Positions 33,293 through 42,316 of a stretch of DNA of 64,000 nucleotides are shown here, in pieces; position 1 is the first letter of the stretch; each line of letters opens with the position of its first letter. Made by a program: the position numbers and the translations under genes. Location: contig OZ250145.1 in NCBI GenBank assembly GCA_965237565.1, forward strand, positions 744,001-808,000. Reading direction: 5' to 3'. The notes below the pieces were generated by a model. The model was not told the origin of the DNA and did no database searches. It saw nothing but the letters and a program-made list of their open reading frames with translations. Source of the stretch: JANQSP01 sp965237565 (GTDB lineage: Bacteria > Bdellovibrionota > Bdellovibrionia > Bdellovibrionales > UBA1609).

Positions 33293-36091
33293 TTAGAAAT
33301 TATACATCCATCTCATGTTCAAAGTTCTTCCACGGATGCTATAGAGATTGGCGTTAAGGTAAAGACCACTGAAACTTATCGGAGAGTTATGAACAGGTCG
33401 TTTGATATCCAGAATATTTTTCACTCCTACCACCAAAGAACTGTTTTTAGACAGAGTGAAGGATCCATTTACATCCACTTGCCAGTAGTCTCCAATTCCA
33501 TTTCCCTTTTTTTCCTCTTCAGAACTTACTTTCACTTGTTTGTGCAGTTGCGTAGAAATATAATGCACAACCAAGCCCAGTGAATAATCCCATTTTTTGT
33601 TCATGAAATTGAAAGAGGTTTTGTTTCTCCAGCGAGGATATGCAGGCTCAGGAAGAGATGTTCCTCTGTTGGCTTGCTTATTTTCTATGCCGAAGGCATC
33701 CATTATCCAATCATAATAAGGGACGGGGACTTCAATGTCAGAATCTTTGAAAACTTGCTTTTCAACGTAGAGCAACTCAGCCCAAGAATTGTCGATGTTC
33801 AAATCCCAAGCAGCCGTGAGTGGGAACAGCGCACTCAGCTCCAACTCATAACCAACGAACTTGTAATTAGACAAATTGGCAGCGGCAACCTGTACAGCCT
33901 CCACAACACCCTTTGCATCACGTACAACGGTGATTCCCAGATCCTTTTTTAGCTTCTCATTGCCATTTTTTGCCTCGTAAAGGAAGATGTCATTCAGTGG
34001 CGGTCCATCGACGATGACATCTCTTTGCTTGATGCGAAAAAAGTCCAAACTCATTGCAAACTCTGGAACGGGTTCAAAAACCAGCCCTAGGTTGAAGGAT
34101 TCGGAAAGCTCAGGCTTTAAACCCTTGCTTCCAGATGATTCTGTTCTAAATTGAGTACGTTGACACTCTGGTTTATTTTTATTTTCATCTCTACCTTCTT
34201 CGGGGCAACGTACAGCATCTATACCTCCATCATAAGATTTCACTAGAGCTCGGTAGACGGAGTCTAGTGTTGGTGCCTTGAATCCCAAGCCCCAAGAGGA
34301 TCTGAATTTAATCTGATCAAAGGGCTGAAAAGAAAAAGCTACACGTGGTGAAAAGGGGATCGGAAAAGCAGTGTCCTCTGTAAAGGGCACACGAAACTCT
34401 TGTTCAGTCAAACCAATATCAATGTCTGGGTCATCGTAATGGTAGTAATCTGTCCTTGCAGCGAGCTGCAGTTCCAAGGACTTAGCTACGATCCCAGATA
34501 GCTCACCATAAAGAGAAGTATAGTATCTAAAACCTCCACCTGTTGCAAGGACTCCTCCACCCCATTGCTCTTTGTTACCGGTGACTTCATCCACCTCCTG
34601 ACTATATGTTTCCAAAGCAGTGAAACCACCCAAGGCAAACCAAAAGGGTTGATGGAATATTTCACCCACTTCTCCGCTCAGTTTGGGTTCGAAGCTTACC
34701 AAGCCAGAATACGTATCTTCTGTGGGCTCGTAAGTGGCAGAAGAAATATCACTTTTTTTGTCTTTGGTAGCGAATGGATTGAACTTGGAAGGATTCTGGA
34801 TTGCCAATTCTTTCAGTATTTTCTTGTTTGCATAACCTTTCCCTTCCTTATCATAATAAGTTCCTGAAATGTTCAGGCTTCCCTCCAATTCCAAACTGCC
34901 TCTTAGAGGTTTCATCAAAGTGTTTTGCAATTGAAAATAGTGGGCATTTGTAAAACCTTCTCTGGGGCCAGTCCCTTTTTCATCGACAAGACGATAGATA
35001 ACTTCAATAGGTCCGCTTGCAGGAAGACCCCAATTCTTTGCCGTCTCAGCAGGAATGCTCCAGTCCTTTTCTCCTGGCAATACAGGTTTAGTAAATGAGT
35101 CAGGAGCTGGGGCTATCAGGCTGTGTGCTCTTATGTAATTGTAAAGGCTTGTGCTCGAAAATGACATGTCATCTATGTCCGTATCAATCTGAAGGAACAG
35201 GCTTCCCTGGAAGAGGTCTGGCAGGGACTGCATGTAAGAGGAGTAATCGAAACCGCAATAGCCAGTTTCACCCAAAGGGGTTTCACAGTCTGGTGCCGGC
35301 TTCCAACCACTTCCGTCATTCCATGAACCCGGGGATCCAGCTGGACTGTAGTCCTTAATTTCTGCTAAACTAAAACTTCGGTCTCTTAAGTACATGGCAG
35401 TGCTGAGACGAAGCTGAGCACCAAGCAAATAGTTAATATCGTCATGACTCGTTCCGTAGCTAGCATCAATGGTCAGACTGTCTCCTTTGCCTGCAAAGTC
35501 GGACTCTCGGTCCCAATCCATAAAGTCAAAGTAGGAAAGAAAGGATTCAAGACTATTTCCCTCTTTTCTTTGAGTGAGAGTACCCTGTACATTGACTTGT
35601 GCTCCAGTGTAAAAACTTTTTGTTACAATGTTAATTACTCCGCCGACGGCGTCTGATCCGTAGAGAGCTGAAGCACCGTCTTTGAGTATCTCAATCCTTT
35701 CAATGACGGAAAGTGGGATGATATTCATATTCACCGAAGAACCTCCTCCTATGGGAGCGATTCTTCTGCCATTCAAAAGTGTCAAAATAGCTGAGCCTGA
35801 GAATCCTCTGAGAGATACACCCGTAAATGAAGAAAAACTGTTCAAGGCAGTTTCTCTTTGTGTATCATTGGAGGTAGTGAGGTCACGAAGCAGATCGCTG
35901 ACTGAATTGCGACCCGACATTTCGATTTGCTCTCGATCAATGACCAAAACGGGGGAGAGGCTTTCCACATCTGTTCTTTTGATATGGGAACCAATCACAT
36001 TGATTCTCTCCACCCCTTCATCTGCCAGAGCTACAGGTAAAAAAGCAAAAGAGGCTGTTATTACAAATGAAAAAACGGATAGACGAATCAT
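33293..36091 (-). CDS. TonB-dependent outer-membrane receptor
   Basis: A 932-residue receptor. The start at 36091 (MIRLSVFSFVITASFAFLPV) is set by AGGAGG at the right distance and gives a signal peptide; the frame is open to 36157. After cleavage comes a TonB-box-like ERINVIGS, a plug domain (VLVIDREQIEMSGRNSVSDL, IERIEILKDGASALYGSDAV, GGVINIVTK), and a 22-strand-type barrel ending in MRWMYNF with terminal Phe. The substrate cannot be told. It lies two genes from the TonB/ExbB/ExbD operon, its likely energy source, with gloB in between on the opposite strand. Confidence 0.9.
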   Translation of the reverse strand: MIRLSVFSFVITASFAFLPVALADEGVERINVIGSHIKRTDVESLSPVLVIDREQIEMSGRNSVSDLLRDLTTSNDTQRETALNSFSSFTGVSLRGFSGSAILTLLNGRRIAPIGGGSSVNMNIIPLSVIERIEILKDGASALYGSDAVGGVINIVTKSFYTGAQVNVQGTLTQRKEGNSLESFLSYFDFMDWDRESDFAGKGDSLTIDASYGTSHDDINYLLGAQLRLSTAMYLRDRSFSLAEIKDYSPAGSPGSWNDGSGWKPAPDCETPLGETGYCGFDYSSYMQSLPDLFQGSLFLQIDTDIDDMSFSSTSLYNYIRAHSLIAPAPDSFTKPVLPGEKDWSIPAETAKNWGLPASGPIEVIYRLVDEKGTGPREGFTNAHYFQLQNTLMKPLRGSLELEGSLNISGTYYDKEGKGYANKKILKELAIQNPSKFNPFATKDKKSDISSATYEPTEDTYSGLVSFEPKLSGEVGEIFHQPFWFALGGFTALETYSQEVDEVTGNKEQWGGGVLATGGGFRYYTSLYGELSGIVAKSLELQLAARTDYYHYDDPDIDIGLTEQEFRVPFTEDTAFPIPFSPRVAFSFQPFDQIKFRSSWGLGFKAPTLDSVYRALVKSYDGGIDAVRCPEEGRDENKNKPECQRTQFRTESSGSKGLKPELSESFNLGLVFEPVPEFAMSLDFFRIKQRDVIVDGPPLNDIFLYEAKNGNEKLKKDLGITVVRDAKGVVEAVQVAAANLSNYKFVGYELELSALFPLTAAWDLNIDNSWAELLYVEKQVFKDSDIEVPVPYYDWIMDAFGIENKQANRGTSLPEPAYPRWRNKTSFNFMNKKWDYSLGLVVHYISTQLHKQVKVSSEEEKKGNGIGDYWQVDVNGSFTLSKNSSLVVGVKNILDIKRPVHNSPISFSGLYLNANLYSIRGRTLNMRWMYNF

Positions 36092-36314
36092 CTGGGAACC
36101 TCCTAATTTATTAGTTAAAACCGAGTAAAAGGGAACATATTTTACCTTCTTTGGCAAGCGGGTTTTGTGATTTCTGGGATTGTTTCATCCTTATAAAAAA
36201 AGATTGAAAAATTATAAAAAATATATAAAAAACAGATAGTTAATGGAATCTAAAAGTCTTTGTATCCAAGCTTTTATATGTTTTGATAATAGAAAAATTC
36301 GCTCTATTAAGAGA

Positions 36315-37907
36315 TCAGGCATTCATTTGTTGCTGAAGCTTTTGCACTTCGATTCTTTGCGTGACAGTTCTCAAAACAGTGACTTTAATCAGGCCGGGAT
36401 AAGAACATTCCTCTTCAATTTTTCTCGCTATTTTTTTGCTTAACTCTAAGGCTTGGCGATCATTGATTTGCTGGCTGTCTACAATCACTCGAACTTCTCG
36501 GCCAGCACTCATAATATAGGTGTCTTTCACGCCTTTAAAACTCTTGCCGATTTTTTCCAAGGTGGAAACTTTTTGATTGTAAGAATCCACTGTAGATCTT
36601 CTGGCTCCGGGTCTAGCTCCCGATAAAGCATCCGCAGCGATCACTAAGAAGTCGAGAGGCTCTTCAGGGGCCACATCATGGTGGTGAGCTTTTACAGCGT
36701 AAACGATCTTTGCGGACTCTCCGTGTTTTTCGATAAACTCAGCACCAATCACCGCATGACCTCCATCCTTCGAATAATCCATCGCTTTTCCAATATCGTG
36801 GAGCATTCCCGCCCGACGAGCGACTACGATCGATTCTCTTAGTTCTGCGTGCAACAATCCACACAACCAAGCCACTTCTCTGCAGTGAAAATATTGGTTT
36901 TGGGCAAATGAATATCGATACCTCAAAGCTCCCATCATGTTTTTGATCTCTGTTTTGATATTTTGTAAATTAAGCTTTCGACAAATGTTTTGCCCGTCAC
37001 TTTTAATTCGAAGGAATAAGTTTTGTTTTGTTTCCTTCACAATATTTTTGATCTCTCCTGCCTTTAAAAATCTTCTCTTAGAGATTCTTTGCAAGCTAGC
37101 TCTTCCCAATTCTCTTCTGACAGGATCAATTCCAAAGACAGTGACACTAGGTTCTTTGTCATTTACTTTCATGTCCACTCCGCATTCCTTTTCCAGTAAC
37201 TTTATTTTTGAAAAATCAGAGCCTAATAAATGTTCCATGGATTTTCTATTGGCAAAAAGCACTGGTCTTATACCTCTTTCCGCACAATAGGGATTTTGAA
37301 AACGATTCAAGGCGAGCTCCAATATGAAATGAGCTTGTTTGTTTAAATTGTGTCCGAGAGTTTCTTCGTTTTTTTTGATCCAAGTGTAGGTACTGTCGGT
37401 TGTTTTTTTTAAAAAATCCTCTTGCCATTTTGATTTCAGATTTTCTAAATCCAGTTCAAATCTATCTTGCAAAGACTGTAAAAGCAGGCTTTGTTTTTTT
37501 TTCAACTCGGTTTTTTTCTCTTCTAGGGAATCTCTTTTCTTCTGGATGGATAAGCTCAGCAAATCCAAATCCTCTGACTTTTTGATTCTCAGTGCATTTT
37601 TTCGATCTGCTTCCATGTCCAATTTGTGCTGCAGCTGATCTATTTTACTTTTTAGCCAGCGAGTTTCTTCTGTCAGCCTCTCAAATTCCTTTTCTTGTTT
37701 CTCTAGCAGTTGCAATCTGTGTTGCTCTGTTTGGTTTAGGATATGTTCTTGATTGAGTTCCTCATCGTTGAGGGCGACTTGTACGATGTGTTCTGCTTGT
37801 TGCTCGATTTGATGAATTTTTTTTCTTCTGAAGAGAAAAGCAAGAAAAAATAAAAAACCAAAACCGATGCTTAAGCCAATGATAAAACCAAGTACAATGC
37901 TTAGCAT
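36315..37907 (-). CDS. rny: Ribonuclease Y (membrane-anchored HD endoribonuclease)
   Basis: Initiates mRNA decay at the membrane. Start 37907 (MLSIVLGFIIGLSIGFGF) follows GAGGAAA and gives 530 residues. Domains in order: N-terminal span, long coiled coil (about 40-190), KH domain, HD domain with MLHDIGKAMD and KAHHHDVAPEEP, and the C-terminal AGREVRVIVDS. The KH loop, usually GREGRN, reads LLGSDFSKIK here, so RNA binding by this loop may be weakened. The gene follows pdxH after about 58 bp and ends the rpsD-rpmG-pdxH-rny run. Confidence 0.9.
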   Translation of the reverse strand: MLSIVLGFIIGLSIGFGFLFFLAFLFRRKKIHQIEQQAEHIVQVALNDEELNQEHILNQTEQHRLQLLEKQEKEFERLTEETRWLKSKIDQLQHKLDMEADRKNALRIKKSEDLDLLSLSIQKKRDSLEEKKTELKKKQSLLLQSLQDRFELDLENLKSKWQEDFLKKTTDSTYTWIKKNEETLGHNLNKQAHFILELALNRFQNPYCAERGIRPVLFANRKSMEHLLGSDFSKIKLLEKECGVDMKVNDKEPSVTVFGIDPVRRELGRASLQRISKRRFLKAGEIKNIVKETKQNLFLRIKSDGQNICRKLNLQNIKTEIKNMMGALRYRYSFAQNQYFHCREVAWLCGLLHAELRESIVVARRAGMLHDIGKAMDYSKDGGHAVIGAEFIEKHGESAKIVYAVKAHHHDVAPEEPLDFLVIAADALSGARPGARRSTVDSYNQKVSTLEKIGKSFKGVKDTYIMSAGREVRVIVDSQQINDRQALELSKKIARKIEEECSYPGLIKVTVLRTVTQRIEVQKLQQQMNA

Positions 37908-37965
37908 TTTTTTCCTCTTTGCGGGGGATGCAACTTTCTTGTCCAATCCTAGCACATGATTTTCA

Positions 37966-38571
37966 TTAAGGGTAGAGAAGGATTTTGCTCCAACCCTTTT
38001 TCTTTCTGGTAAATAAAAGGCGGTGGTGGAAGCGATGAAATCCTTCCTCCCAAAATTCCACCAAATCTGGTCGAAAAGCAAAACCGCCCCAGTGAGCAGG
38101 GCAGGGAATTTTTTTGCCTTTGAATCGCTTTTTCGTTTTCTCCCATAGTTCCTCTATGACTTTTCGATTTTTTAACTGGGAGGATTGCTTGGAAATGTAC
38201 TGGCTGATTTGGCTTTCTCGGGATCGGGTGTTCCAGTAGTTCACCGATTGCTTTCTAGAAGTTTTTTTGACTTTTCCCTCCATGCGAATCTGCAAACGCA
38301 AAGGATCCCAATAGAAATTAAGAGCCCCTCCCCATTTGAGTTGCTGAGCTTTTAAGCTATTGTAATTGGTATAAAAAATCAGTTGGCCTTCTTTGACTTC
38401 CTTCAATAAGACCACTCTGGAAGAGAGTTTCCTTCGCGCAGAAGGATGACGGCTGGATAAAACCATGGCCTCTGGGGAGATCATCCCAGTTTCTTTTCGA
38501 GCAAGGGCCAGCCAGTTTTGAAAAACTTCAAGCGGATCTTTTGCATTCAAATCGGCTTGTTTGATCATCAT
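37966..38571 (-). CDS. pdxH: Pyridoxamine 5'-phosphate oxidase
   Basis: FMN enzyme that oxidises pyridoxine/pyridoxamine phosphate to pyridoxal phosphate. The 201-residue protein has SRVVLLKEV, FYTNYNSLKAQQLK, QIRMEGKVKKTS and the C-terminal WGGFAFRPDLVEFWEEG with RFHHRLLFTR, all in family order. The usual C-terminal RLAP is replaced by ILLYP. It starts 7 bp after the L33 gene stop, so it is co-transcribed with ribosomal protein genes. pdxJ of the same pathway lies 2.5 kb away. Confidence 0.9.
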   Translation of the reverse strand: MMIKQADLNAKDPLEVFQNWLALARKETGMISPEAMVLSSRHPSARRKLSSRVVLLKEVKEGQLIFYTNYNSLKAQQLKWGGALNFYWDPLRLQIRMEGKVKKTSRKQSVNYWNTRSRESQISQYISKQSSQLKNRKVIEELWEKTKKRFKGKKIPCPAHWGGFAFRPDLVEFWEEGFHRFHHRLLFTRKKKGWSKILLYP

Positions 38572-38578
38572 GCGAAAA

Positions 38579-38758
38579 TTATTTAATTTCTCGATGCAAA
38601 GTGTGCCTTCTTAAAAAGGGATTGTATTTTTTTTTCTCCATCCTAGAAGGATGAGTCTGGGGCTTCTTTGTGGATGTGTAGCGAGAAGGAGCTTTCCCTT
38701 CCTTTCTAGCTTCTGTGCATTCCAGAATAATAATTTTTTTTCCTTTTTTCTTGGCCAC
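38579..38758 (-). CDS. rpmG: Ribosomal protein L33, cysteine-free type
   Basis: A short gene with a GTG start and 59 codons. The product begins MAKKKGKKIIILECTEARK and ends KKYNPFLRRHTLHREIK, the standard L33 ends. Two CxxC pairs that bind zinc in one form of L33 are absent (one Cys only), so it is the zinc-independent type. It starts 30 bp after rpsD and ends 7 bp before pdxH. Confidence 0.93.
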   Translation of the reverse strand: MAKKKGKKIIILECTEARKEGKAPSRYTSTKKPQTHPSRMEKKKYNPFLRRHTLHREIK

Positions 38759-38788
38759 TACATACTCTCTTTTTTCGGTTCGTAAAAA

Positions 38789-39418
38789 TTACGCCTTTCT
38801 GGCGGCGTAGTATTCAGTAAATAAGCCCGTATCACAATTAAACGGAATGTGATTTGTTTCGGGGATGGAAAGCACAGTCCCAGTGACTTTCCCGTTTTTT
38901 TCGTCTTTTTTGAGAAAATCAGGAACATCCATTCTAGGATTTTGCATGCTCATTACAACGTTTTGGTTTTTCTCAGCTTTGTCTTTCAAAGTGATTTTTT
39001 GTCCTACTTTCAGGACACAGGAAGCAATATCTACCCTTCTCTCATCCACTCGAACATGACCGTGTGAAACCAACTGCCTAGCGGATGGAATGCTGGGAGC
39101 TAGGCCGATGCGAAACACCACATTATCGAGTCGTCTCTCCAAAAGCCCCACCAACTTGTTGACCCAGTTGGAGCCTCGTCCGCTCTTGGCATTTCTGATG
39201 AAACGTCTGAGTTGATGCTCCCTCAGGCAGTAATGAGTGCGCAATTTTTGTTTCTCCTCCAAACGAAGGGCATAGTCGGAGTATTTTTTTCTTTTGTTTC
39301 CACTTTCACCCGGAGGATAGGGACGTCTTGTTAAGGCTCCGGCTTTGCCCAAGCCGGGTAATTCGGTGCCAAACCTTCTTTGAACACGAAAGCGTCCTGT
39401 TTTATTTTTCTGGCTCAC
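38789..39418 (-). CDS. rpsD: Ribosomal protein S4
   Basis: Primary 16S rRNA-binding protein of the small subunit. The 209-residue protein has the S4 N-terminal domain (GKAGALTRRPYPPGE, SDYALRLEEKQKLRTHYCLR) and the S4 RNA-binding domain (LERRLDNVVFRIGLAPSIPS, ARQLVSHGHVRVDERRVDI). The zinc Cys cluster seen at the N-terminus of some S4 proteins is missing. Unusually, it is not with rpsM, rpsK and rpoA but heads rpsD-rpmG-pdxH-rny. Confidence 0.96.
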   Translation of the reverse strand: MSQKNKTGRFRVQRRFGTELPGLGKAGALTRRPYPPGESGNKRKKYSDYALRLEEKQKLRTHYCLREHQLRRFIRNAKSGRGSNWVNKLVGLLERRLDNVVFRIGLAPSIPSARQLVSHGHVRVDERRVDIASCVLKVGQKITLKDKAEKNQNVVMSMQNPRMDVPDFLKKDEKNGKVTGTVLSIPETNHIPFNCDTGLFTEYYAARKA

Positions 39419-39785
39419 TGTTTTGCTTACTCCCTACTACTTGTTTGCCTCGCTATTTTTCTCTTCCCACTATTTGCTTGTTCCTCGCTTTTTAGGGACT
39501 TGCTTTCGTGAAAGAGAACACTTCCTTTTAATCTGTTCGTTTGCGAATGTAAAGAATGAAAACAATGGAAAGTGAATCATTTGAGATGTTTTGAAAGTGG
39601 AATCTGTGAGGAATTTTCCAAAAAATCAGTCTTTGAGCAATCTCTTAAAAAGCTAGTGCTTGAGGGAGCTATCAAAAAATAGTATGAGAGGCTTTGGCAA
39701 CGGATGAACCAAAACGGCATTTTATTTGATTTGTCATTTGGCCCGTGCTAGCTTCGGGAGCTCATTTTGATTCGGAGAATTGTAA
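39419..39785. other. Intergenic region between divergent rpsD and rpmE2
   Basis: No gene, RNA or strong repeat is seen. The region must hold the promoters of the rpsD run (minus strand) and of rpmE2 (plus strand). I could not find a convincing -35/-10 pair or a zinc-regulator palindrome by eye. Confidence 0.5.
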
Positions 39786-40040
39786 ATGAAAAAAGATATT
39801 CACCCCGATTTTCGAGAAGTTGTGTTCAAAGACGTGTCTTCCGATTTTCATATTCTTACTAAATCAACGGTAAAAAGTAAAAATACAATTGAGTTGGATG
39901 GAAAAACATACCCCCTAATCACATTTGATGTTTCCAGTTCTTCTCACCCTTTTTATACGGGAAAACAGCGTTTGTTAGATACAGAAGGAAGGGCTGAGAA
40001 ATTTCGCAGAAGATATGCCAGAACAAAAAAACCATCCTGA
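39786..40040 (+). CDS. rpmE2: Ribosomal protein L31, type B (zinc-free)
   Basis: An 84-residue L31 of type B: starts MKKDIHPDFREVVFKDVSS, continues SSHPFYTGKQRLLDTEGRAEKF and ends RRRYARTKKPS. It has no cysteine, so it is the zinc-independent form that in several bacteria replaces zinc-binding L31 under zinc shortage. Whether another L31 exists in the genome cannot be seen here. The HIT-family gene follows 26 bp downstream. Confidence 0.93.
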   Translation: MKKDIHPDFREVVFKDVSSDFHILTKSTVKSKNTIELDGKTYPLITFDVSSSSHPFYTGKQRLLDTEGRAEKFRRRYARTKKPS

Positions 40041-40066
40041 GTTGTTTCTAAAGGAAGGATTTTCCT

Positions 40067-40405
40067 ATTTCTACCGTTTTTCAAAAAATCATTGATAAAG
40101 AAATTCCAGCCACTATTCACTATGAAGATGATCTTTGTATCGCTTTTGATGATGTTCGTTCCCAAGCTCCCGTTCACATTTTACTCATTCCAAAAAAACA
40201 AATTACTAGCCATCAATATATTGGCCCAGAAGATCAAGCCCTCATGGGCCATCTTCTTTTGAAAGCAAGAGAGATTGCTCTAAAGCAAGGTTTGGAAAAA
40301 GGCTGGCGCCTTGTTATCAATACGGGCGAAGATGGAGGGCAGACTGTCTCTCATATTCACATTCATATCCTAGGCGGGCGGAAAATGACTTGGCCTCCGG
40401 GTTAA
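40067..40405 (+). CDS. HIT-family nucleotide-binding protein, probable ATT start
   Basis: The frame contains a complete HIT protein: TVFQKIIDKEIPATIHYEDD at the start, APVHILLIPKKQI, and HIHIHILGGRKMTWPPG at the end with the His-x-His-x-His motif. There is no ATG, GTG or TTG in frame upstream; an in-frame stop lies just before. AAGGAAGG (40051-40058) is 8 bp before ATT at 40067, which falls at the exact position of the family Met (MSTVFQKI, 112 residues). HIT proteins hydrolyse nucleoside phosphoramidates and similar. An ATT start is rare and implies low or regulated translation. Confidence 0.82.
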   Translation: MSTVFQKIIDKEIPATIHYEDDLCIAFDDVRSQAPVHILLIPKKQITSHQYIGPEDQALMGHLLLKAREIALKQGLEKGWRLVINTGEDGGQTVSHIHIHILGGRKMTWPPG

Positions 40406-40441
40406 TAAGGAATGCTCTTCCCACTTGCATTGATCTTTCTT

Positions 40442-41185
40442 TTATTTTTTCTCGCAAATTTTTACATAGGTTTCGACGGTTTTTTTCAGCCCCAAATAAA
40501 GAGCCTCACAGATGAGAGCATGGCCGATAGAAACTTCTTGGATCAAGGGAATTTTTTCCAAAAGGTAAGCGAGATTTTCTAAATTCAAATCGTGTCCGGC
40601 GTTGATTCCTATTCCTTGTTCATTGATAGAGTGGCTTAGCTTCAGATAAACATTTGTCAAACTTTCCCTTTGATCCCCGTGATAGTGGGAAGCGTAAGCT
40701 TCTGTGTAAAGTTCCACTCGATCTGGGTGAAGACGAGCGATAGATTCTTGTTCTGTTGGATTGCAAGTGAGAGGGTCTAAAAAAACAGAAGACCGGATGT
40801 TCTTTTTTTTCAAAAAAGCCAAAACGTTTTTTAAGTAATCAAAATTTTCTTGGAATCTCCAGCCCGCATTCGAGGTCAAAGCATCTGGAGGATCTGGCAC
40901 AAGAGTGCATTGCGTGGGCTGTGCTTCTTCAATCAATTTCAAAAATTCAGGACTCGGGAAGCCTTCAATGTTGAATTCCACATCTTTGTGCTTTGTTAAG
41001 ATCTCTTTAATTTTTATGACATCTTCATAGAAAATGTGTCGTCGATCGGGACGAGGATGCAAGGTAATTCCCTTTGTACCAAAGGAGATAAGGTCTTTTA
41101 CGACAGTTAGGAGATCGGGAATGTTTTTTCCTCTAGCATTTCTGAGGGTAGCAATTTTATTGACATTGATACTTAGCTTAGCCAT
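40442..41185 (-). CDS. pdxJ: Pyridoxine 5'-phosphate synthase
   Basis: Joins 1-deoxyxylulose 5-phosphate and 3-amino-2-oxopropyl phosphate to pyridoxine phosphate. Start 41185 (MAKLSINVNKIATLRNARG) follows GAGGAA and matches the family; the frame is open to 41233. TLHPRPDRRHI, FNIEGFPS, HLYTEAY-type segment VELYTEAYASHYH and GINAGHDLNLENL are present. The 247-residue size is normal. An 84-bp internal fragment of this gene is found at an island border (3189-3272). Confidence 0.95.
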   Translation of the reverse strand: MAKLSINVNKIATLRNARGKNIPDLLTVVKDLISFGTKGITLHPRPDRRHIFYEDVIKIKEILTKHKDVEFNIEGFPSPEFLKLIEEAQPTQCTLVPDPPDALTSNAGWRFQENFDYLKNVLAFLKKKNIRSSVFLDPLTCNPTEQESIARLHPDRVELYTEAYASHYHGDQRESLTNVYLKLSHSINEQGIGINAGHDLNLENLAYLLEKIPLIQEVSIGHALICEALYLGLKKTVETYVKICEKK

Positions 41186-41251
41186 ATATTCCTCGACAGA
41201 AAAAATTTTAGCATGAATGTGTAAGGCGGTCATCTGTTGAGTCAGGGAAGG

Positions 41252-42316
41252 ATGTTTAGCTTGCGGTTTTTTTGTTTTTTTCTCATCTCCGCTCTGGCCT
41301 TTCCTTGTTTCTCAGTGGCAAAAAGGATAACAAAAAATTCTCCTCTTCTCATCAACGGAGCGGGTGCTTCTTTTCCCTACATCCTTTATTCCAAATGGTT
41401 TTTTTTTTACAGGAAGGTAGATCCCGAAGTGATGATCAACTATCGCTCTATTGGTAGTGGAGGAGGAATTCGCCAATTCCTAAAAGGGACATTGGATTTT
41501 GGAGCCAGTGATGTTCCCATGAGCAAAAAGCAGATGGAAAAAATCAAAGGCTCTGTTTTGCACATCCCCACCACTTTGGGTGCGGTAGTTATTAGCTATA
41601 ACATTGATGTGAAGTCAGAAAAAAAAGAACCCTTGCGTCTAACGGGTCCTTTGTTAGTGGATATTTACATGGGCAAAGTAACTAGGTGGAACGACAAGAA
41701 AATTGCTCAACTCAATCCAAAGGTTTCTCTGCCTGACCAGAACATAGTGACCATTCACCGAGCGGATGGAAGTGGAACGACGGCCATTTTTACAGAATAC
41801 TTAGCTCAGTACTCTACTGATTGGTTGAAACAAGTGGGCAAAGGGAAAGCGGTGAATTGGCCAAAGGGTATCGGAGGAAAGGGCAACGAAGGTGTCATGG
41901 GCCTCGTTCGCAAAATACCCGGTGCGATCGGCTACATTGCCATGAGTTATGCAATGAATCGCAATCTCATCATGGCTGAATTGCAAAACGCATCTGGGTA
42001 CTTTGTAAAACCTAGCATAGCCTCCGTGACAGCTGCGGCAGAGGAGAGTTTCAAAACGACAAACGATTTATTTTGGCCACTAGTTTTTGCAAAAGGCAAA
42101 GAGGTTTATCCTATGTCTTCTTACACCTATTTACTGGTTTATAGGGAAATGCAATCCAAAAAGGGCAAAGCCTTTCTGAAGTTTTTGAATTGGCTTTTGA
42201 ACAAGGGTCAAAGTTTTTGTGAACCTCTGCACTATGCACCACTCCCTCAATTTGTCTTGCAAAAAGTGAAAGAAAAAGTGCAGTCCATCAAAGTGGCTGA
42301 CAATGATAAAATTTAA
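41252..42316 (+). CDS. pstS: Phosphate ABC transporter, periplasmic binding protein
   Basis: Periplasmic phosphate-binding protein of 354 residues with a signal peptide (MFSLRFFCFFLISALAFPCF). Phosphate-site signatures are visible: INGAGASFPYILYSKWFF, GSGGGIRQFLKGTLDFGASD, and HRADGSGTTAIFTEYL. ATG 41252 with AGGGAAGG just before is preferred over TTG 41237. It overlaps pstC by 14 bp and diverges from pdxJ across 66 bp, which must hold both promoters. Confidence 0.95.
   Translation: MFSLRFFCFFLISALAFPCFSVAKRITKNSPLLINGAGASFPYILYSKWFFFYRKVDPEVMINYRSIGSGGGIRQFLKGTLDFGASDVPMSKKQMEKIKGSVLHIPTTLGAVVISYNIDVKSEKKEPLRLTGPLLVDIYMGKVTRWNDKKIAQLNPKVSLPDQNIVTIHRADGSGTTAIFTEYLAQYSTDWLKQVGKGKAVNWPKGIGGKGNEGVMGLVRKIPGAIGYIAMSYAMNRNLIMAELQNASGYFVKPSIASVTAAAEESFKTTNDLFWPLVFAKGKEVYPMSSYTYLLVYREMQSKKGKAFLKFLNWLLNKGQSFCEPLHYAPLPQFVLQKVKEKVQSIKVADNDKI

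Noticed and set aside
41225..41250. Pho-box-like GTCA repeats before pstS
   Set aside because: Two GTCA cores are 12 bp apart, not the expected 11, and the flanks do not match; not convincing by eye.
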